Shown piece by piece: positions 25,712 through 35,279 of a DNA stretch of 64,000 bases (within the stretch, counting starts at the first letter, position 1; each line of letters starts with the position of its first letter). Both the position numbers and the translations under genes were made by a program. This DNA comes from Pedobacter sp. AJM (lineage in GTDB: Bacteria; Bacteroidota; Bacteroidia; Sphingobacteriales; Sphingobacteriaceae), in assembly GCF_002197755.1 (NCBI RefSeq), contig NZ_NHOT01000001.1, positions 496,001 through 560,000 on the forward strand, in the 5' to 3' direction. A model generated the notes under the pieces. It was not told the origin of the DNA, did not search any database, and was given only the letters and a program-made list of their open reading frames with translations.

Positions 25712-28603
25712 ATGTTACGCGTAGATAGCTCAAAACCTTGTAAAATTGTATACTCTTTGTGTAAACATGAGTTTCTGGGCTATTTAATTGAACCTCATAT
25801 TGTCCAGCTCAATCCGAACGGAGATTTTTCTTTTACATATCAACGAATTTTCACCCATACTGCAGCAGAATTTCAGGCTTGCCTAACTGAAATTGATTAT
25901 AAACTGATCAAAATTTTAGACGATATTGAGCAGGATTCGATCATTAAAAAGCATTATAAAAAAGTAATCAGACCTACTGAATTTTTCACCAAAGTTTTTG
26001 ATGAGAAGTTTTATGAAAGTGTTCGCCCTAAAATTGAAAAAAAATTAGCGGAGGCATTGGAGATGCTCAAGATTCAGGATGAACTTTATATCATGGATAA
26101 AGATGGATGGCCGGTGGAACGCAAAATAGAACTTGCTGCAGAACCCGCATCAATTTTATTTCATTTCCGTAGAAACGAAACGGAAACACGTTATTTCCCA
26201 ACCATAAAATACCAGAATCTTCGTATTGAATTCATGTTCAAAGAAGCGCAAATTATCAGCAATAAGCCAGCCTGGTTACTTTTAAATGATGTTTTGTACT
26301 TTTTTGATCAGGATATTGAAGGAAAAAAGCTTCAGCCATTTTTGGCTAAACGTTATATTGCCATTCCCAAATCAACAGAGGCTACATATTTTGAAAAATT
26401 CGTAGCGCCGCTGATAGAAAAACATCATGTTTATGCAGAAGGTTTCGAAATCAGAACAGAGCAGTTTGAAGCTATCCCGGTTATTAAAGTTTTGTATGTA
26501 GACGGCGGAATCTCTCAGATTCAACTTTATTTCAAGTATGGCGAATATCATTTTCCTCTTGAAAATGCCCATAAGGTGACTGTACGTTTGGAGAAAACTG
26601 AAGACAACTACATTTTCCACCGCATTAAACGTTCGGCGGAGTGGGAAAAGAAGCAGTTTAATTTACTACTCTCACTTGGCTTGAAAAAGACCAGTGCACT
26701 TTTTAGTAACCTGGAAGTAGACAGTAGCGAAGAAAACCCAAGTTATGCGGCCATCAATTGGGTGAATGAGCATATTGAACTGCTAGAGTCACTGGGCTTT
26801 GAAATTGAACAGGCTACCGGCCAGAAACGCTTTGTGTTTGGGACCAGCAAAATCGATCTGGAAGTTAAAGAAAGCAATGACTGGTTTGATATCAATGCCG
26901 TCGTATGGTTTGGGAAATACCAGATTCCCTTTCTTTCGCTTAAACAGCACATTCTTCACAAAAGAAGAGAATTTATGTTGCCGGATGGTGAAGTCGCCAT
27001 TATTCCTGAAAAATGGTTTACTCAATACGGCAGTTTGTTCAGCCTGGCCGAAACAGGAAAAACCCTGCAACTTAAAAAACATCATATCGGCTTGCTGAAT
27101 GATTTAGCTGAAGATAGTCTGGCAAATGTAACTTTAGAACGTAAGCTGCAACGCCTGTCGGATTTTGAAGATATTGCCGATACACAAATGCCTGTACATT
27201 TCAAGGGCAGTCTCCGCGATTATCAGAAAGCGGGTTACAATTGGTTCAGTTTTTTACGGGAATATAATTTTGGTGGTTGCCTGGCAGACGACATGGGTTT
27301 GGGAAAAACGATCCAGACACTCGCCATGTTGCAGAAGGTGAAAGAAGATGACCAATTGCTGGCCACGCCAACCACTTCTTTAATTATTATGCCAACCTCT
27401 TTAATTTATAACTGGTTAACAGAGGCTAAAAAGTTTACACCAAATCTTAAAATCTACGCCCATACCGGTAGCAACCGGAATAAAGATGTGGCAGTTTTTG
27501 CCAACTATGATATTATTATTACCACCTATGGCGTAACAAGGGTTGATGTGGAAGAATTAAAAAGTTTTTACTTTAACTATGTAATTCTGGATGAAAGTCA
27601 GAACATTAAAAATCCGGCTTCCAAATCTTTCAAATCGGTCAGAAGCCTGAAGTCGAGACATCGGCTGATCCTGAGTGGTACACCTGTAGAAAATTCAGTG
27701 GGCGATCTCTGGTCGCAGCTAACCTTCCTGAATCCTGGATTGTTGGGTACGCAGGCTTTCTTTTATGAGGAGTATGTGCAGGCGATTGAAAAGAAAAAAG
27801 ATGAGGAAAAAGCACGCAAGCTTCAAACCATTATTAAACCCTTTGTACTGCGCAGAACGAAAGAACAGGTAGCAGCAGAATTACCCCCCAAAACGGAACA
27901 GGTAATTTATTGCGACATGAGCGAAGATCAGGCAGCTTACTATGAAAAAACCAAATCAGCCTACCGAAATGATCTGCTGCAGAGCATGGATGATGGTACT
28001 TTTGCGCAAAAACAGGTTCAGCTTCTGCAGGGATTAACTGCTTTACGTCAATTGGCCAACCACCCGGTGATGATAGATGGCACCTACCTTTCTGATTCAG
28101 GTAAATTCGAAAATGTAATCCATACCCTTGATAATGTGCTTAAAGGTGGACATAAAGTATTGGTTTTTTCTCAGTTTGTGAAACACCTTGATATCTTTAA
28201 AAAACATTTTGAGGCCGAAAATATTCCATTTGCCTATCTGGATGGATCTACCCGTAATCGTGGCGAAATTGTAGCTGAGTTTCAGCAAAACAGCGATTTG
28301 AAGGTTTTCCTGATCTCCATTAAGGCCGGTGGCGTGGGATTAAACTTAACGCAGGCAGATTACGTTTTTATCTTAGACCCCTGGTGGAATCCTGCAGTAG
28401 AGCAACAGGCTATCGACAGAACACACCGCATTGGTCAGGACAAAAAGGTTTTTATCTATAAATTTATAGCTAAAGATACCGTGGAGGAGAAAATTCTGGC
28501 CCTGCAAAACCGAAAAAAATCATTGGCCAATTCATTAATCACTACGGAGGAGAGCTTCTTTAAATCGCTAAGTAAAGATGATATCAGGGATATTTTAAAT
28601 TAG
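25712..28603 (+). CDS. SNF2-family DEAD-like helicase (RapA/HepA-type)
   Basis: A 963-residue ATPase. The first 450 residues are a lineage-specific region without a recognised motif. The SNF2 motor then follows: Walker A DDMGLGKT with Lys532, IIITTYG, Walker B VILDESQNIKN, and LSGTPVENSVGDLWSQL. The helicase C lobe has KVLVFSQF, ISIKAGGVGLNLTQAD and DRTHRIGQ. Such bacterial enzymes translocate on DNA and recycle RNA polymerase or remodel nucleoprotein complexes. There are no adjacent methylase or DISARM-like genes, so a housekeeping role is likelier than defence. Confidence 0.92.
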   Translation: MLRVDSSKPCKIVYSLCKHEFLGYLIEPHIVQLNPNGDFSFTYQRIFTHTAAEFQACLTEIDYKLIKILDDIEQDSIIKKHYKKVIRPTEFFTKVFDEKFYESVRPKIEKKLAEALEMLKIQDELYIMDKDGWPVERKIELAAEPASILFHFRRNETETRYFPTIKYQNLRIEFMFKEAQIISNKPAWLLLNDVLYFFDQDIEGKKLQPFLAKRYIAIPKSTEATYFEKFVAPLIEKHHVYAEGFEIRTEQFEAIPVIKVLYVDGGISQIQLYFKYGEYHFPLENAHKVTVRLEKTEDNYIFHRIKRSAEWEKKQFNLLLSLGLKKTSALFSNLEVDSSEENPSYAAINWVNEHIELLESLGFEIEQATGQKRFVFGTSKIDLEVKESNDWFDINAVVWFGKYQIPFLSLKQHILHKRREFMLPDGEVAIIPEKWFTQYGSLFSLAETGKTLQLKKHHIGLLNDLAEDSLANVTLERKLQRLSDFEDIADTQMPVHFKGSLRDYQKAGYNWFSFLREYNFGGCLADDMGLGKTIQTLAMLQKVKEDDQLLATPTTSLIIMPTSLIYNWLTEAKKFTPNLKIYAHTGSNRNKDVAVFANYDIIITTYGVTRVDVEELKSFYFNYVILDESQNIKNPASKSFKSVRSLKSRHRLILSGTPVENSVGDLWSQLTFLNPGLLGTQAFFYEEYVQAIEKKKDEEKARKLQTIIKPFVLRRTKEQVAAELPPKTEQVIYCDMSEDQAAYYEKTKSAYRNDLLQSMDDGTFAQKQVQLLQGLTALRQLANHPVMIDGTYLSDSGKFENVIHTLDNVLKGGHKVLVFSQFVKHLDIFKKHFEAENIPFAYLDGSTRNRGEIVAEFQQNSDLKVFLISIKAGGVGLNLTQADYVFILDPWWNPAVEQQAIDRTHRIGQDKKVFIYKFIAKDTVEEKILALQNRKKSLANSLITTEESFFKSLSKDDIRDILN

Positions 28604-28679
28604 CATCCGGATTTTATCCACATCATTTTAAAACTGTATCATTTTCCAGTTGTTATTAAATCACATTAAATCTACCATC

Positions 28680-28994
28680 ATGGAAAACGAAAATTTAAAT
28701 AGAGCTATTGACAATGTAAAAGAGGCCTGGAAATATCCTGAATTGTTTCAAAATATCTCCAGATCAGAACGTTGGCTATCTGGTGCAGCCGGAACTTATT
28801 TGCTTTTTAAAGGATTAACCAATGTGTTTTCTCACCCGGTTATTGCTTTAACGGGAGCTGCTGCAGGTGCAGGATTACTTTACAGGGGTTTAACCGGATA
28901 TTGCCCGCTAAAAGATTTACAGGAACAACGTGAAGAACTCATCCCTGATGAAATCGTAATCAAAGAAACGTATTTAGCTGATGATCTGGCGTAA
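28680..28994 (+). CDS. DUF2892-type small membrane protein
   Basis: A 104-residue protein starting at ATG 28680 (MENENLNRAIDNVKEAWK). After a charged N-terminus, NISRSERWLSGAAGTYLLFKGL opens two transmembrane segments with GLTGYCPL at the end, the usual YgaP-like inner-membrane DUF2892 pattern in which a Cys follows a GxTGxCP motif. A 30-residue acidic tail ends the protein. Function is unknown, though some relatives are fused to rhodanese domains. It begins 76 bp after the SNF2 gene. Confidence 0.75.
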   Translation: MENENLNRAIDNVKEAWKYPELFQNISRSERWLSGAAGTYLLFKGLTNVFSHPVIALTGAAAGAGLLYRGLTGYCPLKDLQEQREELIPDEIVIKETYLADDLA

Positions 28995-29060
28995 TAAATT
29001 GAATACGAAATTTCTATTTCTTAATAAACTGGTTAACTTTAAAAAAGATAACCTATAATT

Positions 29061-29843
29061 ATGAGCAAATACGCATTACTTTTCATTCCAACACTATTTG
29101 GTATGTCGGCATTAGCGCAGGATAAAAAAACAGATCCGGCAAAAGAAGCGGCCAAAACAGAAGTCTGGGAACCAGTTCCAAAAACGGTAACCCCAGGTAA
29201 CCTGCCTCAGGATGCACCTTCTGATGCTATTATTTTGTTTAACGGCAGAAATCTGGATGCCTGGCATTCTGTTAACGATCCGTCAAAACCTGCAGCCTGG
29301 ACGATAGATGATGGCTTCTTCACGGTAAAAAAAGGCATCGGTAATATTGAAACCAATAAAAAGTTTACCGACTATCAGCTTCACATGGAGTGGAGAATCC
29401 CGGCTAACATTACCGGAACAAGCCAGGCCCGAGGAAATAGTGGTGTATTTTTGGCATCTACAGGTCCAGGCGATAGCGGATATGAAATCCAGATTATGGA
29501 TTCCTATCAGAATAAAACATATGTTAACGGGCAAACCGGAAGTGTGTATAAGCAGGGGATTCCACTGGCGAATGCCAATAAAAAACCCGGTGAATGGCAG
29601 TATTATGATATCATATGGAATGCCCCAAGATTTAAGGAAGACGGATCTGTGCTAAAGCCTGCAACAGTTACGGTAATGCTTAACGGTGTTTTATTACAAA
29701 ATAATTTCGCGGTAAAGGGCGAAACCAGATGGATTGGTGCACCCGAATATAAAAAACATGGCGCCGCATCAATTAAACTTCAGGATCACGGCGACCCCAG
29801 CCCAGCTATTAGCTTTAGAAATATCTGGGTTAGAGAATTTTAA
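29061..29843 (+). CDS. DUF1080 (3-keto-disaccharide hydrolase domain) secreted protein
   Basis: A 260-residue exported protein with a signal peptide (MSKYALLFIPTLFGMSALAQ). A single DUF1080 concanavalin-like domain begins at AIILFNGRNLDAWHSVND and runs through FTDYQLHMEWRIP, RGNSGVFL, YEIQIMDSYQN and IKLQDHGDPSPAISFRNIWV. The family includes enzymes that hydrolyse or hydrate 3-keto-glycosides made by GFO/IDH/MocA oxidases. A PVxKTVTPG linker precedes the domain. It is transcribed alone and closes with a perfect terminator shared with aat. Confidence 0.9.
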   Translation: MSKYALLFIPTLFGMSALAQDKKTDPAKEAAKTEVWEPVPKTVTPGNLPQDAPSDAIILFNGRNLDAWHSVNDPSKPAAWTIDDGFFTVKKGIGNIETNKKFTDYQLHMEWRIPANITGTSQARGNSGVFLASTGPGDSGYEIQIMDSYQNKTYVNGQTGSVYKQGIPLANANKKPGEWQYYDIIWNAPRFKEDGSVLKPATVTVMLNGVLLQNNFAVKGETRWIGAPEYKKHGAASIKLQDHGDPSPAISFRNIWVREF

Positions 29844-29848
29844 CAATT

Positions 29849-29880
29849 AAAACCTGCAATTTATTTTGCAGGTTTTTTTT
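29849..29880. terminator. Terminator between DUF1080 gene and aat
   Basis: AAAACCTGCAA (29849-29859) pairs with TTGCAGGTTTT (29866-29876), followed by eight T on the plus strand. It lies between convergent stops and can serve both. Confidence 0.92.
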
Positions 29881-29881
29881 G

Positions 29882-30526
29882 CTATCTGAAGCCATGACCG
29901 GCTTGAAGAAATTCTATATACACTTCTCTTGAGATCATTTCAGCACCTAAACTCATTAAATGATCATTAGGCAACTGACAATCAATCAAATCAATATCCA
30001 GTCGGCTTAAATAAATTAATGCCGCCTTTGATGCATTACTGACAGTACTAAACATGCTTTCTCCGCAAAAAACACGGTTTACTTTCAGTCCGTATAATCC
30101 ACCGGCCAGCTGATCATGATGCCAAACTTCTACACTATGTGCATAACCATGCCGATGAAGGTTAATGTAAGCTGCCTGCATTTCGTTGGTGATCCAGGTT
30201 CCATCCTGCCCTCTCCTCGGTGTTTTAGCACAGTTCGAGATCACTTCTTCAAATGCGGTATTGCATGTAATTTTAAATACGTCATCCCGAAATATTTTAC
30301 GCATGCTCTTACTCACTAACAGGCGTTCAGGATAGATCACACAACGTTCATGAGGCGCATACCATAAAATGGGTTCTCCCTCACTAAACCATGGAAAAAT
30401 TCCGCTAGAATAGGCCAGTAACAATCTTTCCAGACTCAAATCGCCACCAATGGCGAGTAAACCATCATCTTCAGCAAGGGCTGGATCAGGAAAGATCATT
30501 TCATGATCTGGTAATTGAAAAAACAT
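29882..30526 (-). CDS. aat: Leucyl/phenylalanyl-tRNA-protein transferase
   Basis: A 214-residue GNAT-fold enzyme of the N-end rule. ATG 30526 (MFFQLPDHEMIFPDPALA) is preferred; the frame upstream begins with TTG. Signature segments are GLLAIGGDLSLERLLLAY, YSSGIFPWFSEGEPILWYAPHERCVI and FCGESMFSTVSNASKAALIYL. The enzyme attaches Leu or Phe from aminoacyl-tRNA to proteins with N-terminal Lys or Arg and so marks them for ClpAP with the adaptor ClpS. No clpA or clpS lies nearby. It converges with the DUF1080 gene. Confidence 0.97.
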   Translation of the reverse strand: MFFQLPDHEMIFPDPALAEDDGLLAIGGDLSLERLLLAYSSGIFPWFSEGEPILWYAPHERCVIYPERLLVSKSMRKIFRDDVFKITCNTAFEEVISNCAKTPRRGQDGTWITNEMQAAYINLHRHGYAHSVEVWHHDQLAGGLYGLKVNRVFCGESMFSTVSNASKAALIYLSRLDIDLIDCQLPNDHLMSLGAEMISREVYIEFLQAGHGFR

Positions 30527-30600
30527 CCTCAAAAATAAGAAAGAAAAATAACGATTAAACCCGGGCGTTTAAATCATGTCCTACAACTAAACTGTTTATT

Positions 30601-32034
30601 ATGAGTGCAAAAGACAATTTCATCAAAGTAAAGCATCTTTACAATAGGGCCGGATTCGGAATTTCATATGCTGATTTACATAAACTAAGTAAAAAAAGCA
30701 TCGAAAAAAATGTTGCCGGATTATTGAAAGAAGCTAAAGATGATTCGATCAGCCTGGTGAGTGATACCGAATCCAGACGCCAGATGCTTGTTCAGGCTGG
30801 CTTATATGCTAAAAAAGACCTCACCGATGAGGAAAAGAAAATTCGTCAGGAAATTACCCGCATGCAGAATGAAGTGAGTAAGGACCTGAATATTGCCTGG
30901 ATTGATAAATTGATTAATACCACCTCCCCTTTGCGAGAAAAGATGACGCTTTTTTGGCATGGCCATTTTGCTTGCCGCAGCAATGAACCTCTATACGCAC
31001 AACAGCTCAATAACATCCAGAGAACACACGGATTAGGCAGTTTCAAAACACTATTGGTTGAAGTGTCTAAATCACCGGCGATGTTACAATACCTGAACAA
31101 TCAGCAAAACAGAAAGGGCAAACCAAACGAAAACTTTGCCCGTGAATTGATGGAACTTTTTACGCTGGGCAGAGGGAAATACACCGAAAATGACATTAAG
31201 GAATCGGCAAGATCTTTTACCGGATGGATGTATGACAAAGACGGAGCATTTATTTTCCGTCAAAACCTCCATGATGAGGGTACCAAAACATTTTTTGGTA
31301 AAACAGGTAATTTTGATGGAGAGAACATCATTGACCTCATTTTAGCAAAACCTGATACTGCTGAATTCATTTCCAGAAAAGTTTATAAATTTTTTGTTAA
31401 TGATCAACCCAATGAAGTACATGTAAAAGAATTAGGTGATCATTTTTATGCATCAAACTACGATATTTCAGCGTTGATGCAGAAGATGTTTACTTCTGAA
31501 TGGTTTTATGCTCCGGAAAATGTAGGGACTAAAATCAAATCGCCGATAGAGTTTCTGGTAGGTTTAAGCCGGGAATTTTATGTCACTTATAATAAACCAC
31601 AAATACTGATTCAGCTACAAAGCAGCCTGGGCCAGTACCTGTTTAACCCACCCAATGTAGCAGGTTGGCCTGGAGGGCAAAACTGGATAGATAGTTCGTC
31701 TCTCATGTTGAGGATGCGGATTCCTTCTTTAGTTTTAAATGATGGTGAGATTGATTTTAGTGGCAAAGCAGATCCGGAAGATGAGGCTGTAATCGCCCTG
31801 AACAAAAATACTGCGGCAAATAAAAATTCGAAGCCAAAATCTTATGTAAATGCTAATGCAGATTGGTCAAAATTTTTAAGCACTTTCCCTAAAGGAATAT
31901 CGCCCACTGAACTTACTTCGTTTCTCTTACAGCCAAAACTGAATGATAAAATCATAAAAATGGTGAGCAACAATAAGGGCCTTCGAAGCACTGCAGTTGA
32001 AATTACCAGTATGCCGGAATATCAGCTTGTTTAA
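30601..32034 (+). CDS. DUF1800 family protein
   Basis: A 477-residue protein with the DUF1800 pattern: KHLYNRAGFGISYADLHKLS at the N-terminus, LREKMTLFWHGHFACRSN, then NENFARELMELFTLGRGKYT and NPPNVAGWPGGQNWIDSSSL. The function of the family is unknown. No signal peptide is visible, while its partner 18 bp downstream (DUF1501) has a twin-arginine leader. Both proteins almost always occur together in Bacteroidota and Proteobacteria, which suggests one complex. The spacer upstream is only 74 bp to aat, which runs the other way. Confidence 0.92.
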   Translation: MSAKDNFIKVKHLYNRAGFGISYADLHKLSKKSIEKNVAGLLKEAKDDSISLVSDTESRRQMLVQAGLYAKKDLTDEEKKIRQEITRMQNEVSKDLNIAWIDKLINTTSPLREKMTLFWHGHFACRSNEPLYAQQLNNIQRTHGLGSFKTLLVEVSKSPAMLQYLNNQQNRKGKPNENFARELMELFTLGRGKYTENDIKESARSFTGWMYDKDGAFIFRQNLHDEGTKTFFGKTGNFDGENIIDLILAKPDTAEFISRKVYKFFVNDQPNEVHVKELGDHFYASNYDISALMQKMFTSEWFYAPENVGTKIKSPIEFLVGLSREFYVTYNKPQILIQLQSSLGQYLFNPPNVAGWPGGQNWIDSSSLMLRMRIPSLVLNDGEIDFSGKADPEDEAVIALNKNTAANKNSKPKSYVNANADWSKFLSTFPKGISPTELTSFLLQPKLNDKIIKMVSNNKGLRSTAVEITSMPEYQLV

Positions 32035-32052
32035 ATCTCAAATCATAAGGAC

Positions 32053-33252
32053 ATGAACAGAAGAAATTTTTTAAGAAACACAGGTTTTGTTGCCGCAGGT
32101 TCCCTATTTGTACCCGCATTTATGAAACCTTTTGAGGCTTTAGCACTTGATGAACTGAGCCTTTATAAAAACCTGGTGGTGGTACAACTATCCGGCGGAA
32201 ACGATGGCTTAAATACCGTAGTGCCTTTTGGAAATGACATTTATTATCAGAAGAGAAAAAGTATTGCCATTAAACCACAGGAAGTCATCAAACTTAACAA
32301 TATGCAGGGACTAAATCCTAACATGGCAGCTTTACAAGAGATTTATGACCAAGGCTGGATGACCATCATCAATGATGTTGGCTATCCCAATCCGGATCGT
32401 TCGCACTTCCGCTCTATGGATATCTGGCAAACGGGTAGCGACAGCAATCAGTTCCTGTCAACCGGCTGGATTGGCCGCTACCTCGACAGCAACTGCCAGA
32501 CCTGCAAATTCCCTTATACAGCCATTGAAGTAGATGATTCATTATCACTGGCCATGAAAGGACAAACTAAAAAAGGCATTGCCCTGAAAGATCCTGCATC
32601 ACTATTCAACAACACGAATAACCCTTTTTTTAAAGCGGTATTGCAAAATGACCAGGAACATTTGGATGAAGATAATTTAGGTTATTTGTATAAAACCATG
32701 ATTGAAACGCAATCATCAGCCAGCTACATCCAGAATACTTCGAAGATCTACCAATCTAAATTCACCTATCCTTCCAGCGGCTTCGCCAACCAGCTGAAAA
32801 CGGTATCCAAATTCATTTCTTCGGGATTAAAAACCAGGGTTTATTATGTATCGCTCAGCGGTTTTGATACCCATGTGAATCAAATCGGCCAGCAAGGCAA
32901 TTTATTAAAACAATACAGCGAAGGCATGGCTGCTTTTATAAAAGATCTTAAAAACAATAATAAGCTGGAAGATACATTGGTTATCACTTTTTCAGAATTT
33001 GGCCGCCGCGTGGAACAAAATGCAAGCAGCGGGACAGATCATGGTACGGCGAATAATATGTTCGTATTTGGTGGCCGGCTTAAAAAACAAGGCATCTTTA
33101 ATGATGCGCCAAACTTAAGCGATTTGGATAGCGGTGATTTGAAATACCAACTCGATTTCCGCCAGGTTTACGGCACCATACTAGATAAATGGCTGGATGT
33201 AAACAATGGTGAAATCTTAAATAAAAAATTCAACACACTGGACTTCATATAA
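32053..33252 (+). CDS. DUF1501 family protein with twin-arginine signal
   Basis: A 399-residue exported protein of the alkaline-phosphatase/sulfatase-like superfamily. The N-terminus MNRRNFLRNTGFVAAGSLF is a Tat signal (RRNFL). LVVVQLSGGNDGLNTVVPFG near residue 41 is the DUF1501 hallmark, and SHFRSMDIWQTGS, YYVSLSGFDTHVNQ and SEFGRRVEQNASSGTDHGTA follow and contain the presumptive metal and active-site residues. It probably folds with cofactor in the cytoplasm before export. It is second in the operon after DUF1800 and is followed by an 11-bp hairpin. Confidence 0.93.
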   Translation: MNRRNFLRNTGFVAAGSLFVPAFMKPFEALALDELSLYKNLVVVQLSGGNDGLNTVVPFGNDIYYQKRKSIAIKPQEVIKLNNMQGLNPNMAALQEIYDQGWMTIINDVGYPNPDRSHFRSMDIWQTGSDSNQFLSTGWIGRYLDSNCQTCKFPYTAIEVDDSLSLAMKGQTKKGIALKDPASLFNNTNNPFFKAVLQNDQEHLDEDNLGYLYKTMIETQSSASYIQNTSKIYQSKFTYPSSGFANQLKTVSKFISSGLKTRVYYVSLSGFDTHVNQIGQQGNLLKQYSEGMAAFIKDLKNNNKLEDTLVITFSEFGRRVEQNASSGTDHGTANNMFVFGGRLKKQGIFNDAPNLSDLDSGDLKYQLDFRQVYGTILDKWLDVNNGEILNKKFNTLDFI

Positions 33253-33299
33253 TTTCAAACACCCGGGTTTCGGCTGTGGAGAGTACTGCCATTCATTAC

Positions 33300-33335
33300 A
33301 ACGCCGGCAATAGAAAAAATTGCCGGCGTTTCTAT
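33300..33335 (+). terminator. Hairpin after the DUF1800-DUF1501 operon
   Basis: AACGCCGGCAA (33300-33310) pairs perfectly with TTGCCGGCGTT (33320-33330). It has only a short T-rich tail, so its termination strength is uncertain. Confidence 0.6.
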
Positions 33336-33397
33336 CCTGATGTGATTGACCTACAAGTGCAGCGAAAAAGGACAACCTTCCTGCAATTTATCGGTAT

Positions 33398-33742
33398 CTA
33401 TTTTCGCTTTAACAGATATACCACATCCTTTTTTTCACCTTCGGTAAAAACCTGGAAAAGCTCATAGCCATAGGATTTCGCCTTGTTAATAAAGTCTAAC
33501 GCAGAATTAAATTGTATTTTCTTTCCGTCGTCATCCTTTAATACAGTATTCTCCCAATCGTTTGTTAGTTGTCCATATTCAATGGTGATAAAAAAGGTTC
33601 GCGCTAAAACCCTCTCATCTGCCCTGACCTGAATATAGTCAGCTTTGATATCTGTCAACCGAATGCCATTTACAGTTTGTGCTTTAACATCGACCGATGC
33701 AAAGCCAGCCATGAGTGTGGCTAAAATTAATGTTTTTTTCAT
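33398..33742 (-). CDS. Small secreted protein, unknown function
   Basis: A 114-residue protein. ATG 33742 begins a clear signal peptide (MKKTLILATLMAGFASVDVKAQ); the frame upstream to 33823 is not part of it. The mature 92 residues form a small alpha/beta domain (GIRLTDIKADYIQVRADERV, FFITIEYGQ, LDFINKAKSYGYELFQVF, KKDVVYLLKRK), similar in style to other Bacteroidota periplasmic proteins. I do not recognise a named family. It is transcribed divergently from the YccF gene. Confidence 0.6.
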   Translation of the reverse strand: MKKTLILATLMAGFASVDVKAQTVNGIRLTDIKADYIQVRADERVLARTFFITIEYGQLTNDWENTVLKDDDGKKIQFNSALDFINKAKSYGYELFQVFTEGEKKDVVYLLKRK

Positions 33743-33858
33743 AACCTGTTTCTTTTGTGTGTGCCTGTAAATTAAGAAAAAACATTTTTTGAAAAGAGAA
33801 GAATCATTTAACAATTGTAACAATTACAACTAAAAGCTATCTTAAACTAAAAAATAAA

Positions 33859-34227
33859 ATGAACTTTGTAGGCAATATTATCTGGATTATTTTTAGCGGG
33901 ATTTTTATTTTCTTCGAATATATTATCGGCGGTTTAATCCTTTGCCTGACCATTGTGGGCATTCCCTTTGGCATTCAATGCTTTAAATTTGCAATTGTTG
34001 GCCTTGCCCCTTTTGGGGTTAAAATCACTGATACATCTTCAAATACCGGCTGCTTATCAACGATTATGAATATACTCTGGTTAGTGTGTGGCGGGTTTTG
34101 GATTGCCTTAACACATCTGTTCTTCGGAATTTTATTTTGCATCACCATTATAGGCATTCCCTTTGGCAGACAACACTTTAAATTAATGAACCTGGCTTTT
34201 ACACCTTTTGGAAAATCAATTGCATAA
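33859..34227 (+). CDS. YccF (DUF307) inner-membrane protein
   Basis: A 122-residue membrane protein made of two homologous halves. Each has two membrane-spanning segments ending in GIPFG (LCLTIVGIPFGIQCFKFA and FCITIIGIPFGRQHFKLM), then an APFG or TPFG strand. This internal duplication is the YccF hallmark. Function is unknown; homologues are common in gamma-proteobacteria and Bacteroidota. It converges with the App1-type gene (17 bp). Confidence 0.9.
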   Translation: MNFVGNIIWIIFSGIFIFFEYIIGGLILCLTIVGIPFGIQCFKFAIVGLAPFGVKITDTSSNTGCLSTIMNILWLVCGGFWIALTHLFFGILFCITIIGIPFGRQHFKLMNLAFTPFGKSIA

Positions 34228-34244
34228 AATTTAAGAATCCAGGT

Positions 34245-35219
34245 TTACTGAATTAAACCAATAGCATTTGAATGTTTGATGGCCTCATTACTATCTTTAA
34301 ACAGGCAGGTGCGAATGTTATGCGTTTCGATTCGTTGCATCAGTAATTGTGTTTCATCTTCTTTTTCAGGCCTGATGTTGCGGATGTAAACGGCCTCAAT
34401 ATTCTGTGGGTATCTTTCTACAATTTGCGTATAGATAATAGGATCATGCTGAGAATTATCGCCAAAAAAAATGAATTTCTGGTTTGGAAAAGCATCCAGA
34501 ATGCGCATGACCCGCAGTAACTTCCCTTCGTGTCCGGTTTTACCGGTTTTAAGCAAATCGCTCCACTTCTTTAAAGTATTCAGCAAAAATGCCCCATCCG
34601 GAAGTTTGTTAAAACGAAAGGTTTCAATTAGGTAATCATACAGGTTCCATTCACTGCTGCTGACATAAAAAAAGGGATTAGGCTGATTTTTATCCGTATG
34701 CGATAAGGCCAGTTGCCGGTAATGGCTTGCCGCATCCGGGAAGGTTTTCCGGGTATGTGGATTTTTAATAAAAAGTTCACGCAGCCTTCTGCCAATGGTT
34801 GCAGAATGCGAAATCATCACCGTATCATCCACATCAGAAATAAAGGCGTATTGCGTAATATGCGGTACGTAAACTTTGCCTTCACCAGTATTCAATACTT
34901 TTCCGTCCTTATCAACAGCCGCTACCTTTACATGATGCCAGCCCGCCTGAACATCTTCATCAGCCGCCCATTCAAATTTAAAAAAACCATCGTGTTCAGT
35001 TTTCTGATATACGGTTTGTCCGAAAAACTGAAGCCTGACCTCAACCAAAGGATAGGGCTTCAAAATAAAAAGCTTTAACAGGTGGATAACATTGACCAAA
35101 ATGTTGTTGCTGTAAACCTGTTTACTTTTTGCTTTACGTTTAAATACATGACCATAAACAACAAGGTTATGTTTATGCCCGTAACCATGATAAACTTTTA
35201 CACTAACAGATTTATTCAT
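34245..35219 (-). CDS. App1-like phosphatidate phosphatase (DUF2183)
   Basis: A 324-residue HAD-type phosphatase. After a beta-rich N-terminal domain (about 1-120, with KTEHDGFFKFEW), the catalytic region has ISDVDDTVMISHS near residue 128 (DxDxT nucleophile), FFYVSSSEWNLYDYL, GKTGHEGKLLRVM (acid-binding Lys) and FFGDNSQHDPIIY. Yeast App1 converts phosphatidic acid to diacylglycerol, and bacterial relatives share the motif set. No signal peptide is visible. It faces the lipid kinase at 35280 across 60 bp. Confidence 0.85.
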   Translation of the reverse strand: MNKSVSVKVYHGYGHKHNLVVYGHVFKRKAKSKQVYSNNILVNVIHLLKLFILKPYPLVEVRLQFFGQTVYQKTEHDGFFKFEWAADEDVQAGWHHVKVAAVDKDGKVLNTGEGKVYVPHITQYAFISDVDDTVMISHSATIGRRLRELFIKNPHTRKTFPDAASHYRQLALSHTDKNQPNPFFYVSSSEWNLYDYLIETFRFNKLPDGAFLLNTLKKWSDLLKTGKTGHEGKLLRVMRILDAFPNQKFIFFGDNSQHDPIIYTQIVERYPQNIEAVYIRNIRPEKEDETQLLMQRIETHNIRTCLFKDSNEAIKHSNAIGLIQ

Positions 35220-35279
35220 TGATATTAAAACAGAGTTTCATAAAAGTTGTTTGTTGTTGTAAGCCATTAGGTTAAGCAC

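Noticed and set aside
25712..28603. SNF2 gene as part of a DISARM- or DpdE-like defence system
   Set aside because: No methylase, DUF1998, or phospholipase D partner is adjacent. Neighbours are unrelated small genes.
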